Assembly (NCBI GenBank): GCA_002412775.1
Contig: DHVT01000017.1
Location: forward strand, 62,001 to 126,000
Direction: 5' to 3'
From: Firmicutes bacterium UBA5201
GTDB lineage: Bacteria > Bacillota > Clostridia > Peptostreptococcales > Acidaminobacteraceae
DNA length: 64,000 nt
The notes beneath the pieces are model-generated. The model was not told the origin of the DNA. It did not search any database and was given only the letters and a program-made list of their open reading frames with translations. This document shows positions 49,994-58,175 of this stretch, in pieces (position 1 is the stretch's first letter; each line of letters opens with the position of its first letter). The position numbers and the translations under genes were made by a program.

Positions 49994-51682
49994 CTAATAC
50001 AAAGGATAAGCCGCTTTATGGAGATTTGTTATCACATTTTGCCCCGTCTGGTTCGGATGAGGATCACGGGAGAAACTGAACCAATAGAATGGATAGAAAT
50101 ATGTGATGTCTCCCATTCTTCCTTTATCAGCATAGTTGACTTTGAAATAATTGTGAACATCCACCACTCTATATCGTGAATCATTTGAAATACCAACAAT
50201 TTTAGCGTTGATTCTCGAAATGTAAAACTCAGCTTCTGCTCTAAGTACCGGGTCATTGGTGTAACCGGTAATCTTAACTGAGTTATATGGGTTATAGAGG
50301 GTAACGGCTATGATTTCAGCAGATGGATTAACTTCTCGAATGGCCTGAACAATGAGATCATACTCAGCTTCGAAAGCAGTAGTGCCAGCTTCGGCAATAG
50401 CTTTGTCAATACTACTGAAACTACTCGCCCTGGCGGCGTCCATGACGTTATTTCCACCAATGGTCAATGTGATGACATCAGCTTTTTGGACCTCGGCTCT
50501 AAAAGCTTCTTCTCCAAGTCTTCTTAGCAAATCATAAGACCGGTCGCCATCAACTGAAAGATTTTTCATTGTTGCGTTCGAATCCTTAAGTTTCAAGTGA
50601 TTGTAGAATCCATACACATAACTGGTAGTTTTACCCCTTGAAGTGGAGCCCGTCGCGATGGAATCTCCAAGTGCAACATAATGAATCCCCGTTGGTTCTT
50701 GAATCGTTTTATCGATGACCACAACAAATTGGCCACTCGTACTATTCCCTGCCTGATCCTGTGCAACGTATAAAATTGTTGTCGACCCTTCATTAGTGAC
50801 CACAACATTTCCAATTGCAGTTGTTCCAGAGGTGTACCACTCCTCCCCGTCCACTTTGAAACTGGCCAGATTCGCATCTTCAACCTCAAATCTGACAGTA
50901 ACGTCTTGATCAGATGTTGTTCCTCCTGTGTAGTATGTCCCATCCGATTTAGTAGCTGAAACTTGAACAACAGGCAAACTTTTGTCAATTGAATAATCCG
51001 CATTATTGAAATTTTCAACATTGCCTGCATTGTCAATTGCCCAGTACCTTAAACTGTTTGAGCCTTCAGTGTTGACAATAATGTCGACTTGCTCTCCATA
51101 GCTCACTTTTTCAAGGCCTTCATTCAAAACGTAGCGGATCTCTTTTACACCGGAACCGCCGGAGTCTGTCGCAGTCAATCTAATGCCTATATCCGTTTTG
51201 TACCAACCATTAACGCCCAAAGTCCCATTGGTGATGCTCAAATTGGTGACAGGTGCTTCAATGTCATTAGTTGATTCCATGACCGTGAAAGTAACTTGAT
51301 CACTGATCCATTCGCTGGCAGGCTGTCTGGTTTGTTCGGGAGCAGATGCTTTGATTCTAAACGAATAAGATCCGCCTGACTCCAAATTCACAGTTGGAAT
51401 GGTCAAAGTCACTGTGCCTGACTGGTTCTTCCTGAGATCCAGAGTTTTTGGAGTGAATTCTCCAAGCAATGAATCCCCTTCAATCGAAAAGGTAGTACCT
51501 AAAGCAGTACTCTTATTGTTGTTGGAGACTGTAATGCTAAAGATTGCGTCTTGACCGTGGGTGACCGAATCCACTGTAGGTGTCACACTGACGCCGCTGA
51601 TTGCGGCGAACCCCACTGGCAAGGCAATAACCAATATAAAAATCAAAAGAAATGCAATTGGTAATTTGGATAACCGATTCAT
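49994..51682 (-). CDS. Secreted SGNH/GDSL hydrolase with Ig-like domains
   Basis: A 562-residue exported protein. Signal peptide (about residues 1-30, LPIAFLLIFILVIALPVG), a NEW3/CARDB-like beta domain (about 30-135, SVTHGQDAIFSITVSNNNKS), OmpL47/Ig-like repeats (about 145-330, TNGTLGVNGWYKTDIGIRLT, GSGVKEIRYVLNEG) and an SGNH hydrolase domain (about 335-560) with Ser in YVALGDSIATG, Asn block LTIGGNNVMDAA and Asp/His block SRDPHPNQTGQN. It probably removes acetyl or acyl groups from a surface polymer. There is no LPxTG-type sorting signal. AAGGAGG precedes the ATG. Downstream of a structured leader RNA. Confidence 0.9.
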   Translation of the reverse strand: MNRLSKLPIAFLLIFILVIALPVGFAAISGVSVTPTVDSVTHGQDAIFSITVSNNNKSTALGTTFSIEGDSLLGEFTPKTLDLRKNQSGTVTLTIPTVNLESGGSYSFRIKASAPEQTRQPASEWISDQVTFTVMESTNDIEAPVTNLSITNGTLGVNGWYKTDIGIRLTATDSGGSGVKEIRYVLNEGLEKVSYGEQVDIIVNTEGSNSLRYWAIDNAGNVENFNNADYSIDKSLPVVQVSATKSDGTYYTGGTTSDQDVTVRFEVEDANLASFKVDGEEWYTSGTTAIGNVVVTNEGSTTILYVAQDQAGNSTSGQFVVVIDKTIQEPTGIHYVALGDSIATGSTSRGKTTSYVYGFYNHLKLKDSNATMKNLSVDGDRSYDLLRRLGEEAFRAEVQKADVITLTIGGNNVMDAARASSFSSIDKAIAEAGTTAFEAEYDLIVQAIREVNPSAEIIAVTLYNPYNSVKITGYTNDPVLRAEAEFYISRINAKIVGISNDSRYRVVDVHNYFKVNYADKGRMGDITYFYPFYWFSFSRDPHPNQTGQNVITNLHKAAYPLY

Positions 51683-51730
51683 ACAAATCCCTCCTTATGT
51701 ACCCTCTTGTCCACTTTTACACCAAAACGT

Positions 51731-51754
51731 AAAAAACCGACCATATAGGTCGGT
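51731..51754 (-). terminator. Terminator inside the SGNH hydrolase leader
   Basis: ACCGACC / GGTCGGT stem with an ATATA-type 5-base loop and six T residues, 49 bases before the start codon. The 5' arm is also the 3' end of the structured RNA just upstream. Confidence 0.88.
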
Positions 51755-51835
51755 TACGCCACTTGTTCCTCCGCGAATAAGGCGTCCAATAAGTTTCGCG
51801 GGATCATAACATCCAATTTGTTATTACCCTAGATG
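51748..51835 (-). ncRNA. Structured leader RNA, class not assigned (candidate riboswitch)
   Basis: On the minus strand CCGCGAA and TTCGCGG form a 7-bp stem around the loop ACTTATTGGACGCCTTA. Within the loop ACGCC can pair with GGCGT downstream of the stem, giving a classic pseudoknot. This is followed by AACCGACC, which is shared with the terminator's 5' arm, so folding of the pseudoknot would compete with or set up termination. The order ATTGG-helix-AACCGACC resembles the 3' half of class II c-di-GMP riboswitches, but the 5' half does not match clearly. The neighbouring gene makes a surface hydrolase, a usual target of c-di-GMP. Confidence 0.55.
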
Positions 51836-51894
51836 TAACGCATTCAAACCCGTCCAAACATCTGCAGTAATATTTTTTTTAAACTGGTCATATT

Positions 51895-52947
51895 TCAATG
51901 TGAGTGCCTATGATGAAGGTCTGGAGTGTGCTCATGTTTGTGCGTTTTCTTAGTATGCATATGTTCGTGTGAGTGTTCTCCGATGACTACGTGATCATGA
52001 GAATGATCATGGTGGCCATCCGTGTGATTGTGTTTATGTTCATGGACTTCCTCGTGGTGGACATGATCATGCCTATGGTCTTCGGTCACAGCGTAATAGG
52101 TTCCAAGCAGCATGATGACTAGAGCCACTCCAAATGACCATGTGACGCCCTCACGTAGCACAATCCACGACACCACAACGCCTATGAATGGCGCTGTCGC
52201 ATAATAGGCACTGGTTCTCGCTGCACCAAGCTCTCTCTGAGCCTTGATATAAAAATAGATGCTGAGACCATAAGCCACAAATCCGAGCAACAATGCTATC
52301 AACATGTACAGAACAGGACCACTTGTTTCTTTTAAAAAGAGTGCAATTATGAGTGCACCTACTCCAGATCCAAAACCTTTGATCACAACTATTTGAAGTG
52401 GATCCTTCATTGAAAGCATCCTGGTGCAGTTGTTCTCAAAGCCCCAACTGATACAGGCCAACAGTACAAATACAGAACCTATCGAAAACGAAAAACTACT
52501 GAAATCCTGAACGGATAAAATGATGCTTGAAAGGGTGATCAACACAATGGCCACCCACATTCTTTTGCCGATGGACTCCTTGAAAATAAATAGTGCTATC
52601 ATGGAAGTCGCCACAATTTCAAAGTTGTTGAGCAGTGACGCATTGGACGAAGTTGTCAAAAGCAGACCCGTCATCAGAAAAATTGGAGCTATGATATCAA
52701 GAATTACCATGCCAATGATAAATGGCAATTCTTTCTTTGTCATTTTCGCTTCCAGGCGTTCACGTTTAAACAATTGGTTGATCAGTTTCACTCCCAGCAT
52801 TCCCGCACCAGCCCCTAAATAGAGGAGTGCAGCCATGAGTGTCGGCGACAGTTCCGCAAGCAGGAGTTTAGACACCGGAGCACTGATGCCATAAAGTGCC
52901 GCAGCAAGTATTGCCAGTCCAACCGATTTGAATTTCAAAGTTTCCAT
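51895..52947 (-). CDS. EamA transporter with a histidine-rich C-terminal tail
   Basis: A 350-residue transporter with ten predicted membrane segments in two EamA repeats (LAILAAALYGISAPVSKLLL at the start; LGAARTSAYYATAPFIGVVV near the end of the second). From about residue 285 a tail of roughly 65 residues is packed with His, Asp and Glu, for example HRHDHVHHEEVHEHKHNHTD and HSHDHVVIGEHSHEHMHT. Such tails bind zinc, nickel or cobalt in metal chaperones. A His-rich tail on an EamA protein is unusual and hints at metal or metal-complex export. GGGGAG precedes the ATG. Confidence 0.88.
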   Translation of the reverse strand: METLKFKSVGLAILAAALYGISAPVSKLLLAELSPTLMAALLYLGAGAGMLGVKLINQLFKRERLEAKMTKKELPFIIGMVILDIIAPIFLMTGLLLTTSSNASLLNNFEIVATSMIALFIFKESIGKRMWVAIVLITLSSIILSVQDFSSFSFSIGSVFVLLACISWGFENNCTRMLSMKDPLQIVVIKGFGSGVGALIIALFLKETSGPVLYMLIALLLGFVAYGLSIYFYIKAQRELGAARTSAYYATAPFIGVVVSWIVLREGVTWSFGVALVIMLLGTYYAVTEDHRHDHVHHEEVHEHKHNHTDGHHDHSHDHVVIGEHSHEHMHTKKTHKHEHTPDLHHRHSH

Positions 52948-53085
52948 AATATCTCCCCGTTTTAATTATATCGATATCTTAACACAATTGAAAATATAAT
53001 GAAATATTCTTACTATCCAATTTTCCTTCTATTTATGTTATTATAAGGATTAGACAACATGTCTTATTTTAATCGGAGGCATCAT

Positions 53086-53901
53086 ATGACACGAATGCTT
53101 AGAACCTATCTGCCATTCACCAAAGGTGTTATTCAAGCCTTTATGGCCTATAGAGCAAATTTTTACGTTTACATATTGGGTGATTTGTTCCAAACCGTGG
53201 TACTGCTCTACATTTGGTTCGCCATATTCAGCAGTTCCGCATCAAATGTGATCCAAGGTTTTACCTTTGACGACATGATTGTTTATGTTGTCATCAGCAC
53301 ACTGACCGGCATGCTCATCACGAACGATGTCCACTGGGAAATCAGCAACGATGTCAGGACTGGTACCATCGCCATGAACCTCATTAAACCTGTGAGTTAT
53401 CAGCTCAGACAGTATTTTTCGTCAATCGGTTATCTCATAGTCAATTTCACATTCTTGTTTGTTCCACTCTGGGGTGGATATGTGGTTTATGACTTTTTTG
53501 CAAATGGCGCTCTTCCTCAGCTCTCCACGATTTTGGTCTATGCTTTCAGTGTTCTGCTCAGTTCATTGATTCTTTTTTACATCAACTATCTGTTCGGACT
53601 TGCCGCATTCTTCGTTGAATATGTTTTTGGTTTCATATTTGCAAAGGAAGCTGTCCTCAGACTGCTATCAGGGCAATTGATTCCACTGGCCTTTTTTCCG
53701 GCTGGAATGCTGGCTGTGTTTAAGTTCTTGCCGTTTGCAGGATTGGTTTATACGCCGACAATGCTCTATCTCGGTAAATATACTGCGGATGAGGCTCTTC
53801 TTAATATCGCAGTTCAAGCCGTTTGGGTCGTTTTACTCATGGCGCTCACACAGTTTGTCTGGCACAAGGCTATAAAGCGCCTCACCATCATGGGCGGATA
53901 A
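53086..53901 (+). CDS. ABC-2 family permease, first subunit
   Basis: A 271-residue membrane protein with six predicted segments. LRTYLPFTKGVIQAFMAYRANF at the start and ISNDVRTGTIAMNLIKPVSYQLRQYF in the middle fit the COG4587-type group that pairs with a second permease and one ATPase. GGAGG lies 6 bases before the ATG. It forms a three-gene transporter with the next two genes, separated by 13 bases from the second permease. Substrate unknown; some relatives export drugs or lipids. Confidence 0.85.
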   Translation: MTRMLRTYLPFTKGVIQAFMAYRANFYVYILGDLFQTVVLLYIWFAIFSSSASNVIQGFTFDDMIVYVVISTLTGMLITNDVHWEISNDVRTGTIAMNLIKPVSYQLRQYFSSIGYLIVNFTFLFVPLWGGYVVYDFFANGALPQLSTILVYAFSVLLSSLILFYINYLFGLAAFFVEYVFGFIFAKEAVLRLLSGQLIPLAFFPAGMLAVFKFLPFAGLVYTPTMLYLGKYTADEALLNIAVQAVWVVLLMALTQFVWHKAIKRLTIMGG

Positions 53902-53914
53902 TGGAGATGACACT

Positions 53915-54715
53915 ATGAAAAAACTCAAATGGTATTTTAAACTTTATGGCATGTTTCTCAGCCAACATCTCAAAGCGGTCATGCACTCTCGTGCAGATTT
54001 TTTCATCGGCTTCCTTGCTTTCTTTCTGATTCAGTTCGGAGGCATCGCTTTCATAGCGCTGATCTTCAGGCAGATTCCCGACTTGCTGGGATGGACGTTT
54101 TACGACTTGCTGTTCATCTATGGTTTTGCCAACATTCCACGTGGAATAGACCACATGTTTACAGATTATCTGTGGTTGCTCGCGGGCAATGTCATTGTGA
54201 ACGGGGAATTTGACAGATACCTGTTAAGGCCCATGCACCCTCTTTTTCAGATCATCGCACAGCGTTTCCAACCCGATGGTGTCGGAGAAGTGATCATAGG
54301 CGTCATACTCGTCGTCTATGCGTCAGTGAAAGGCGGCATAGAATTCAGTCCATTCAAGATTATGATGTTCATCGTATTTATTCTATTTTCCACACTGATC
54401 TATACCAGCATCAAACTGATTCTCGCATCACTTGCATTTTGGCTGAAAAGAAGTCAATCGATTCTCTTCATGTTTTACTCCATGAGCGATTTCGCCAAAT
54501 ACCCTCTGGAAATCTATCACAAATTCATTCGTTCATTCATCACATATATCGTTCCATTCGCACTTACTGCGTACGTACCGGCATCTTACTTCCTCGGCGC
54601 AGCAGAGCTTGCTCCGACACTTGCGCTGGTAATAGGCATTGGAATTTTGGCATTTACATTTGGTTATTATCTCTTCAACAAAGGCATGAAACAATATGAA
54701 AGCGTAGGCAACTGA
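53915..54715 (+). CDS. ABC-2 family permease, second subunit
   Basis: A 266-residue membrane protein with six predicted segments. WYFKLYGMFLSQHLKAVMHSRAD and GNVIVNGEFDRYLLRPMHPLFQII are typical of COG3694 permeases that work with the COG4587 partner. GGAGATG lies before the ATG. The stop is one base before the ATPase gene start, so the three genes are co-transcribed. Confidence 0.85.
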   Translation: MKKLKWYFKLYGMFLSQHLKAVMHSRADFFIGFLAFFLIQFGGIAFIALIFRQIPDLLGWTFYDLLFIYGFANIPRGIDHMFTDYLWLLAGNVIVNGEFDRYLLRPMHPLFQIIAQRFQPDGVGEVIIGVILVVYASVKGGIEFSPFKIMMFIVFILFSTLIYTSIKLILASLAFWLKRSQSILFMFYSMSDFAKYPLEIYHKFIRSFITYIVPFALTAYVPASYFLGAAELAPTLALVIGIGILAFTFGYYLFNKGMKQYESVGN

Positions 54716-54716
54716 T

Positions 54717-55742
54717 ATGAATACAATGATTGAAGTCAAAGGACTGACAAAGGTCTTCAAGACCTATAAACGAGAAAGCGGACTGAAAGGTACCGTCAAA
54801 GCGCTTTTTAAACGTGAACAGATTGATGTTGCCGCAGTTAAGGACATCTCATTCAACATTAAGAAAGGCGAAATCATAGGCTATATCGGAGCGAATGGCG
54901 CAGGCAAATCCACCACCATCAAAATGATGACCGGTATCCTCACCCCCACAAATGGCGTGGTCACAGTAGACGGCCGCATTCCCTATGAAGCACGAACTGA
55001 AAACGCAAAGCATATCGGTGTCGTTTTCGGTCAAAAAACACAACTCTGGTGGGATCTTCCTCTCGGAGAGACTTTTGCGATCCTCAAGGAAATCTATCAA
55101 GTCGCGGATGATACCTATAAGGAACAAATGGCCTACTTCGATGAGGTCTTCGAGCTCTCGGAGTTCATGAGCCAAACAGTTCGAACCCTTTCGCTCGGAC
55201 AGCGTATGCGTGCGGATTTGGCGGCATCCATGCTGCACAATCCCAAAGTGCTTTTTCTGGACGAACCCACCATCGGTCTCGATGTTGTCGTCAAAGAAAG
55301 GATCCGAAAAGCGATCAAGGACATGAACGCACGATATGGAACGACGATCATTTTGACGACACACGACATGAGCGACATAGAACAACTCTGCAGTAGAATC
55401 ATCATCATCGATAAAGGCGCTCTCCTATACGACGGCAGTATCGATACCATCAGACAGACATACGGTTATGAGCGAAAATTCACATTTGACCTCAGATACG
55501 ATGATGGCGATGCAATTCGGGCAAAGTTTGAATCTTTGCTTATGAGCATTGACAACAGGACTCTTGAGAATCTCAGTTACAAACTGGAGAACAACCAACT
55601 GGAAATCGTATTCGACAGAAACCAAATCAATATTTCAGGCATCATGAACATCGTACTCCAGAATTTCGATGTACTTGACTTCTCTGTGAAAGACATGGAT
55701 ATCGAAGCCATCGTCAAGGGCATTTATGGCAACGGCATCTGA
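54717..55742 (+). CDS. ABC transporter ATP-binding protein (COG4586 type)
   Basis: A 341-residue ATPase. Walker A GANGAGKSTTIKMM, signature LSLGQRMRADL, Walker B VLFLDEPTIGLDVVVKERI, switch His LTTHDMSDIEQL, and a long C-terminal domain of about 100 residues typical of this group. The N terminus has the extra segment KRESGLKGTVKALFKREQ before the core. It energises the two permeases upstream. A second ATG four codons in is a possible start. Confidence 0.9.
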   Translation: MNTMIEVKGLTKVFKTYKRESGLKGTVKALFKREQIDVAAVKDISFNIKKGEIIGYIGANGAGKSTTIKMMTGILTPTNGVVTVDGRIPYEARTENAKHIGVVFGQKTQLWWDLPLGETFAILKEIYQVADDTYKEQMAYFDEVFELSEFMSQTVRTLSLGQRMRADLAASMLHNPKVLFLDEPTIGLDVVVKERIRKAIKDMNARYGTTIILTTHDMSDIEQLCSRIIIIDKGALLYDGSIDTIRQTYGYERKFTFDLRYDDGDAIRAKFESLLMSIDNRTLENLSYKLENNQLEIVFDRNQINISGIMNIVLQNFDVLDFSVKDMDIEAIVKGIYGNGI

Positions 55743-55820
55743 TTTCCATTTGGGATTTCCAATTGGGGACAGGTCAATACTGGTACCTACACAATTAACT
55801 TCCTAAATATTTTACAATTT

Positions 55821-55850
55821 ATGGTAATTGTGATATTCTATAATTACCAT
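55821..55850. promoter_or_regulatory. Inverted repeat overlapping a possible promoter of the Tag-like gene
   Basis: ATGGTAATT (55821-55829) and AATTACCAT (55842-55850) form a 9-bp inverted repeat with a 12-base gap. TATAAT lies at 55839-55844, inside it, so a repressor here could block the promoter. No good -35 box at 17 bases. Confidence 0.45.
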
Positions 55851-55868
55851 ATTTTAGGAGGTGTTATA

Positions 55869-56297
55869 TTGAAATTAAATGAACTCGAAAGACCCTACAT
55901 TTCCGATCATGATTTTTTTGAGAAAATGATGGTGGTAGTATTCGGTTCAGGAATCAAAAAAACAGTTGTAGAAAAGAAATGGGAATGCATTCAATCACAT
56001 TTTACCGACTTCTGGAAGGTCGCGGAGTACGATGAGCAAAAATTACTCGAAATCTATAATGACCCAAATATGCTGAGGAATCCACATAAGATCAATGCCA
56101 TTGTCTACAATGCGAATCATATGATTGAAATATTCTCAGTATACGGATCTATGGATGAGTTCATCCGCTCTTATGAACTGGCCAATTTTGAATACAGCGA
56201 ATGGATCATGGCAAATGATTTGATGTCCAGATTCAAGTATTTTGGAGAAGTCACTTCCCTAAGATTCATAGAATCCGTATTTGGCATGAGTTGCTGA
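55869..56297 (+). CDS. Tag-like (DNA-3-methyladenine glycosylase I family) protein, degenerate
   Basis: A 142-residue protein starting at TTG, chosen because AGGAGG lies 8 bases upstream. The segments ERPYISDHDFFEKMMVVVFGSG, FTDFWKVAEYDEQKLLEIYN and MLRNPHKINAIVYNANHMIEI follow the helix pattern of Tag-type HhH glycosylases, in particular the RNPHKINAIVYNA block. The catalytic LEGxQAGLSW motif of true Tag enzymes is missing, so it may bind modified bases without excision or have another role. Single gene, no clear partner. Confidence 0.65.
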   Translation: MKLNELERPYISDHDFFEKMMVVVFGSGIKKTVVEKKWECIQSHFTDFWKVAEYDEQKLLEIYNDPNMLRNPHKINAIVYNANHMIEIFSVYGSMDEFIRSYELANFEYSEWIMANDLMSRFKYFGEVTSLRFIESVFGMSC

Positions 56298-56318
56298 CAT
56301 TCTACATATTTTAGTGTC

Positions 56319-56351
56319 AAAAAAAGAGATCAGCGCAGGCTGATCTTTTTT
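56319..56351. terminator. Terminator between the Tag-like and aromatic exporter genes
   Basis: Stem AGATCAGC / GCTGATCT with a GCAG loop, flanked by A and T runs, so it works on both strands between convergent genes. Confidence 0.88.
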
Positions 56352-57169
56352 CACATTTGATCCAGTTCATGTTTCAACTTATTGACCTTGACAATGATAT
56401 CAACCACGCATTTCGTATGATACTTCGTGATAAAATCATCAGCTTCCTGTTGATTCAAGTTGTCAATCACTGCCAAATGAACGTATAGCATTTCCAGTTG
56501 ATCGATGATTGCCTTGAACCTATCAGAGTCATATGCGGGATTCACGTGAAGCTTGATGTCTTTTTTTAGTATGTTGAAACGGTCCTCAAGCAGTGACAGT
56601 TCGTTTCTGAGGCGGTCCAGCTCAAAATTCTCCTCATGCGATCCTATGGTTTCCAGCATTTTGTTCAAGTCTGGCAACAAATCGTCCACCACCCTGTATA
56701 TTTCTCCACCCATATTGTGAGGAAAAACATAATAATTGATCAAAGTGCCAATGGTTAATCCTATGGTAGTGTCTATAATCCTAAACACAGCATATTCCCA
56801 ACGATTGCCCGCTTCATATCCCAAAAGAACCGCAATAAATACAATGGTGGAAATTTTAATGGTTCCCTGCCATCCGAACTGATTGCACACATAGATCACA
56901 ATGAGTATTCCAAATCCCATCGACAGCCAATTGATCGGAAAAATCCATGAAAAAACAAGGGCCAAGATAGCGCCTAGGATTGTTCCATAAATTCTATCTT
57001 TGACAGTACTGAAGGTTGCGGATATGGATGATTCCATGGCGATAATCGCGGCGATGGCGGCAAAAAAAGGATTGGTTATATTGAGGAGGTCACAAATAAG
57101 CAATGTTATTGCAACGGCCATTGCCGTCTTGATGGTGCGCATACCCAGTTTGTGCAGTTTGATTTTCAT
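56351..57169 (-). CDS. Aromatic acid exporter family protein (ArAE_1)
   Basis: A 272-residue membrane protein. Residues 1-165 contain about six membrane segments (GMRTIKTAMAVAITLLICDL, FFAAIAAIIAMESSISATFS) in the FUSC/DUF939 pattern; the C-terminal 100 residues are a soluble helical domain. Such proteins pump aromatic acids or similar compounds. Convergent with the Tag-like gene. The EamA gene upstream (gap 8 bases) may be co-transcribed. Confidence 0.85.
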   Translation of the reverse strand: MKIKLHKLGMRTIKTAMAVAITLLICDLLNITNPFFAAIAAIIAMESSISATFSTVKDRIYGTILGAILALVFSWIFPINWLSMGFGILIVIYVCNQFGWQGTIKISTIVFIAVLLGYEAGNRWEYAVFRIIDTTIGLTIGTLINYYVFPHNMGGEIYRVVDDLLPDLNKMLETIGSHEENFELDRLRNELSLLEDRFNILKKDIKLHVNPAYDSDRFKAIIDQLEMLYVHLAVIDNLNQQEADDFITKYHTKCVVDIIVKVNKLKHELDQM

Positions 57170-57177
57170 ATCATCAC

Positions 57178-58053
57178 CTATATTTCCACTATCGACTTGG
57201 GTTTTCTCACGACAAGATAAGTGCCCATCAGAATGACCACCGCACCAACCAGCATTTGGCTATAGATGACCTCATTTAAGATCAGCTTTCCCCACAAGAT
57301 GCCGAATACAGGCATCAGAAAAGTGACAGACAAAGCGGATGTAGGCCCCATCTCTTTGATCAAATGGAAATAGATCAAATAGGCTATAGCACTGCATAGT
57401 ATTGCAAATACAATCATCAACATGCCGACATTCACAGTGACAGGTTGAGAAACTCCAGTTACCAGAAGGATTGGAAGAAGTGAGAGTCCAGCAAAAATCT
57501 GGCTACCTCCAGCTAGGGCTTTGGTTTCGATCTTATTGGCGTACTTCTTGATCAATGCGCCTGCTAGACCATAGCATATAGTCGCCAACACACAGGCTGC
57601 AATAGCAAGATACGCTTCCATCGTGACCGGTAAAGCCTTGCTTCCGCTTATAATAATCACTCCTGTTGTTCCGAGGACCAGCCCCATTCCTTTTTGCATC
57701 GTCAACTTCTCACCGAGAATTAAAGCAGCAAACAGGCTACCAAACATAGGTGTCATCGAATTGATCACCACTGAAATCGAAGCGGGTATGTAAAGTGCCG
57801 CAAAAGCAAAACTGGAAAATGGTATGGCGGAATTGATCACACCTATGATGAAAAGGATTTTCCAATCTCGTTTCCATAGGATCTTATAATTCGACACTTT
57901 GAAAACCATCATCAGGAAAACTCCCGCAATCAGCAATCTGAGTGCCGCAGTTCCGACTGCACCAAATACAGGTGCAAGAACCCTCATGAATATGAATGAT
58001 CCTCCCCAAATGGCGGACAATGTGATCATCAATATATGGTTGGAGTATTTCAT
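57178..58053 (-). CDS. EamA/DMT-family transporter
   Basis: A 291-residue transporter with ten membrane segments. LMITLSAIWGGSFIFMRVL at the start, SMTPMFGSLFAALILGEKL and LPVFGILWGKLILNEV-like (MPVFGILWGKLILNEV) near the end of the second repeat. The ATG was chosen for its AGAGGATGAG site; the longer reading runs through the terminator region of rocF. Unlike the EamA at 51.9 kb it has no His-rich tail. Upstream of the aromatic-acid exporter on the same strand. Confidence 0.87.
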   Translation of the reverse strand: MKYSNHILMITLSAIWGGSFIFMRVLAPVFGAVGTAALRLLIAGVFLMMVFKVSNYKILWKRDWKILFIIGVINSAIPFSSFAFAALYIPASISVVINSMTPMFGSLFAALILGEKLTMQKGMGLVLGTTGVIIISGSKALPVTMEAYLAIAACVLATICYGLAGALIKKYANKIETKALAGGSQIFAGLSLLPILLVTGVSQPVTVNVGMLMIVFAILCSAIAYLIYFHLIKEMGPTSALSVTFLMPVFGILWGKLILNEVIYSQMLVGAVVILMGTYLVVRKPKSIVEI

Positions 58054-58120
58054 CTCATCCTCTTTCAGCAATTTTGACTTATTAACTAGAATTATACCCA
58101 CAATTGATTCGCATTGTAAA

Positions 58121-58166
58121 GAAAAAAACACCTCCTGGAAATCATCAGAAATCCAAGAGGTGTTTC
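58121..58166 (-). terminator. Terminator of rocF
   Basis: AAACACCTC / GAGGTGTTT stem extended by a weaker inner GGA / TCC pair. On the minus strand it lies 10 bases past the arginase stop and is followed by a T run. Confidence 0.88.
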
Positions 58167-58175
58167 ACCGTTTTA

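Noticed and set aside
49994..51682. SGNH hydrolase as the sortase B substrate
   Set aside because: Its C terminus ends NLHKAAYPLY with no sorting motif, hydrophobic helix or positive tail.
51748..51835. Class I c-di-GMP riboswitch (GEMM-I)
   Set aside because: The hallmark GGGACGCAAAGC core and the P2 tetraloop GAAA pattern are missing.
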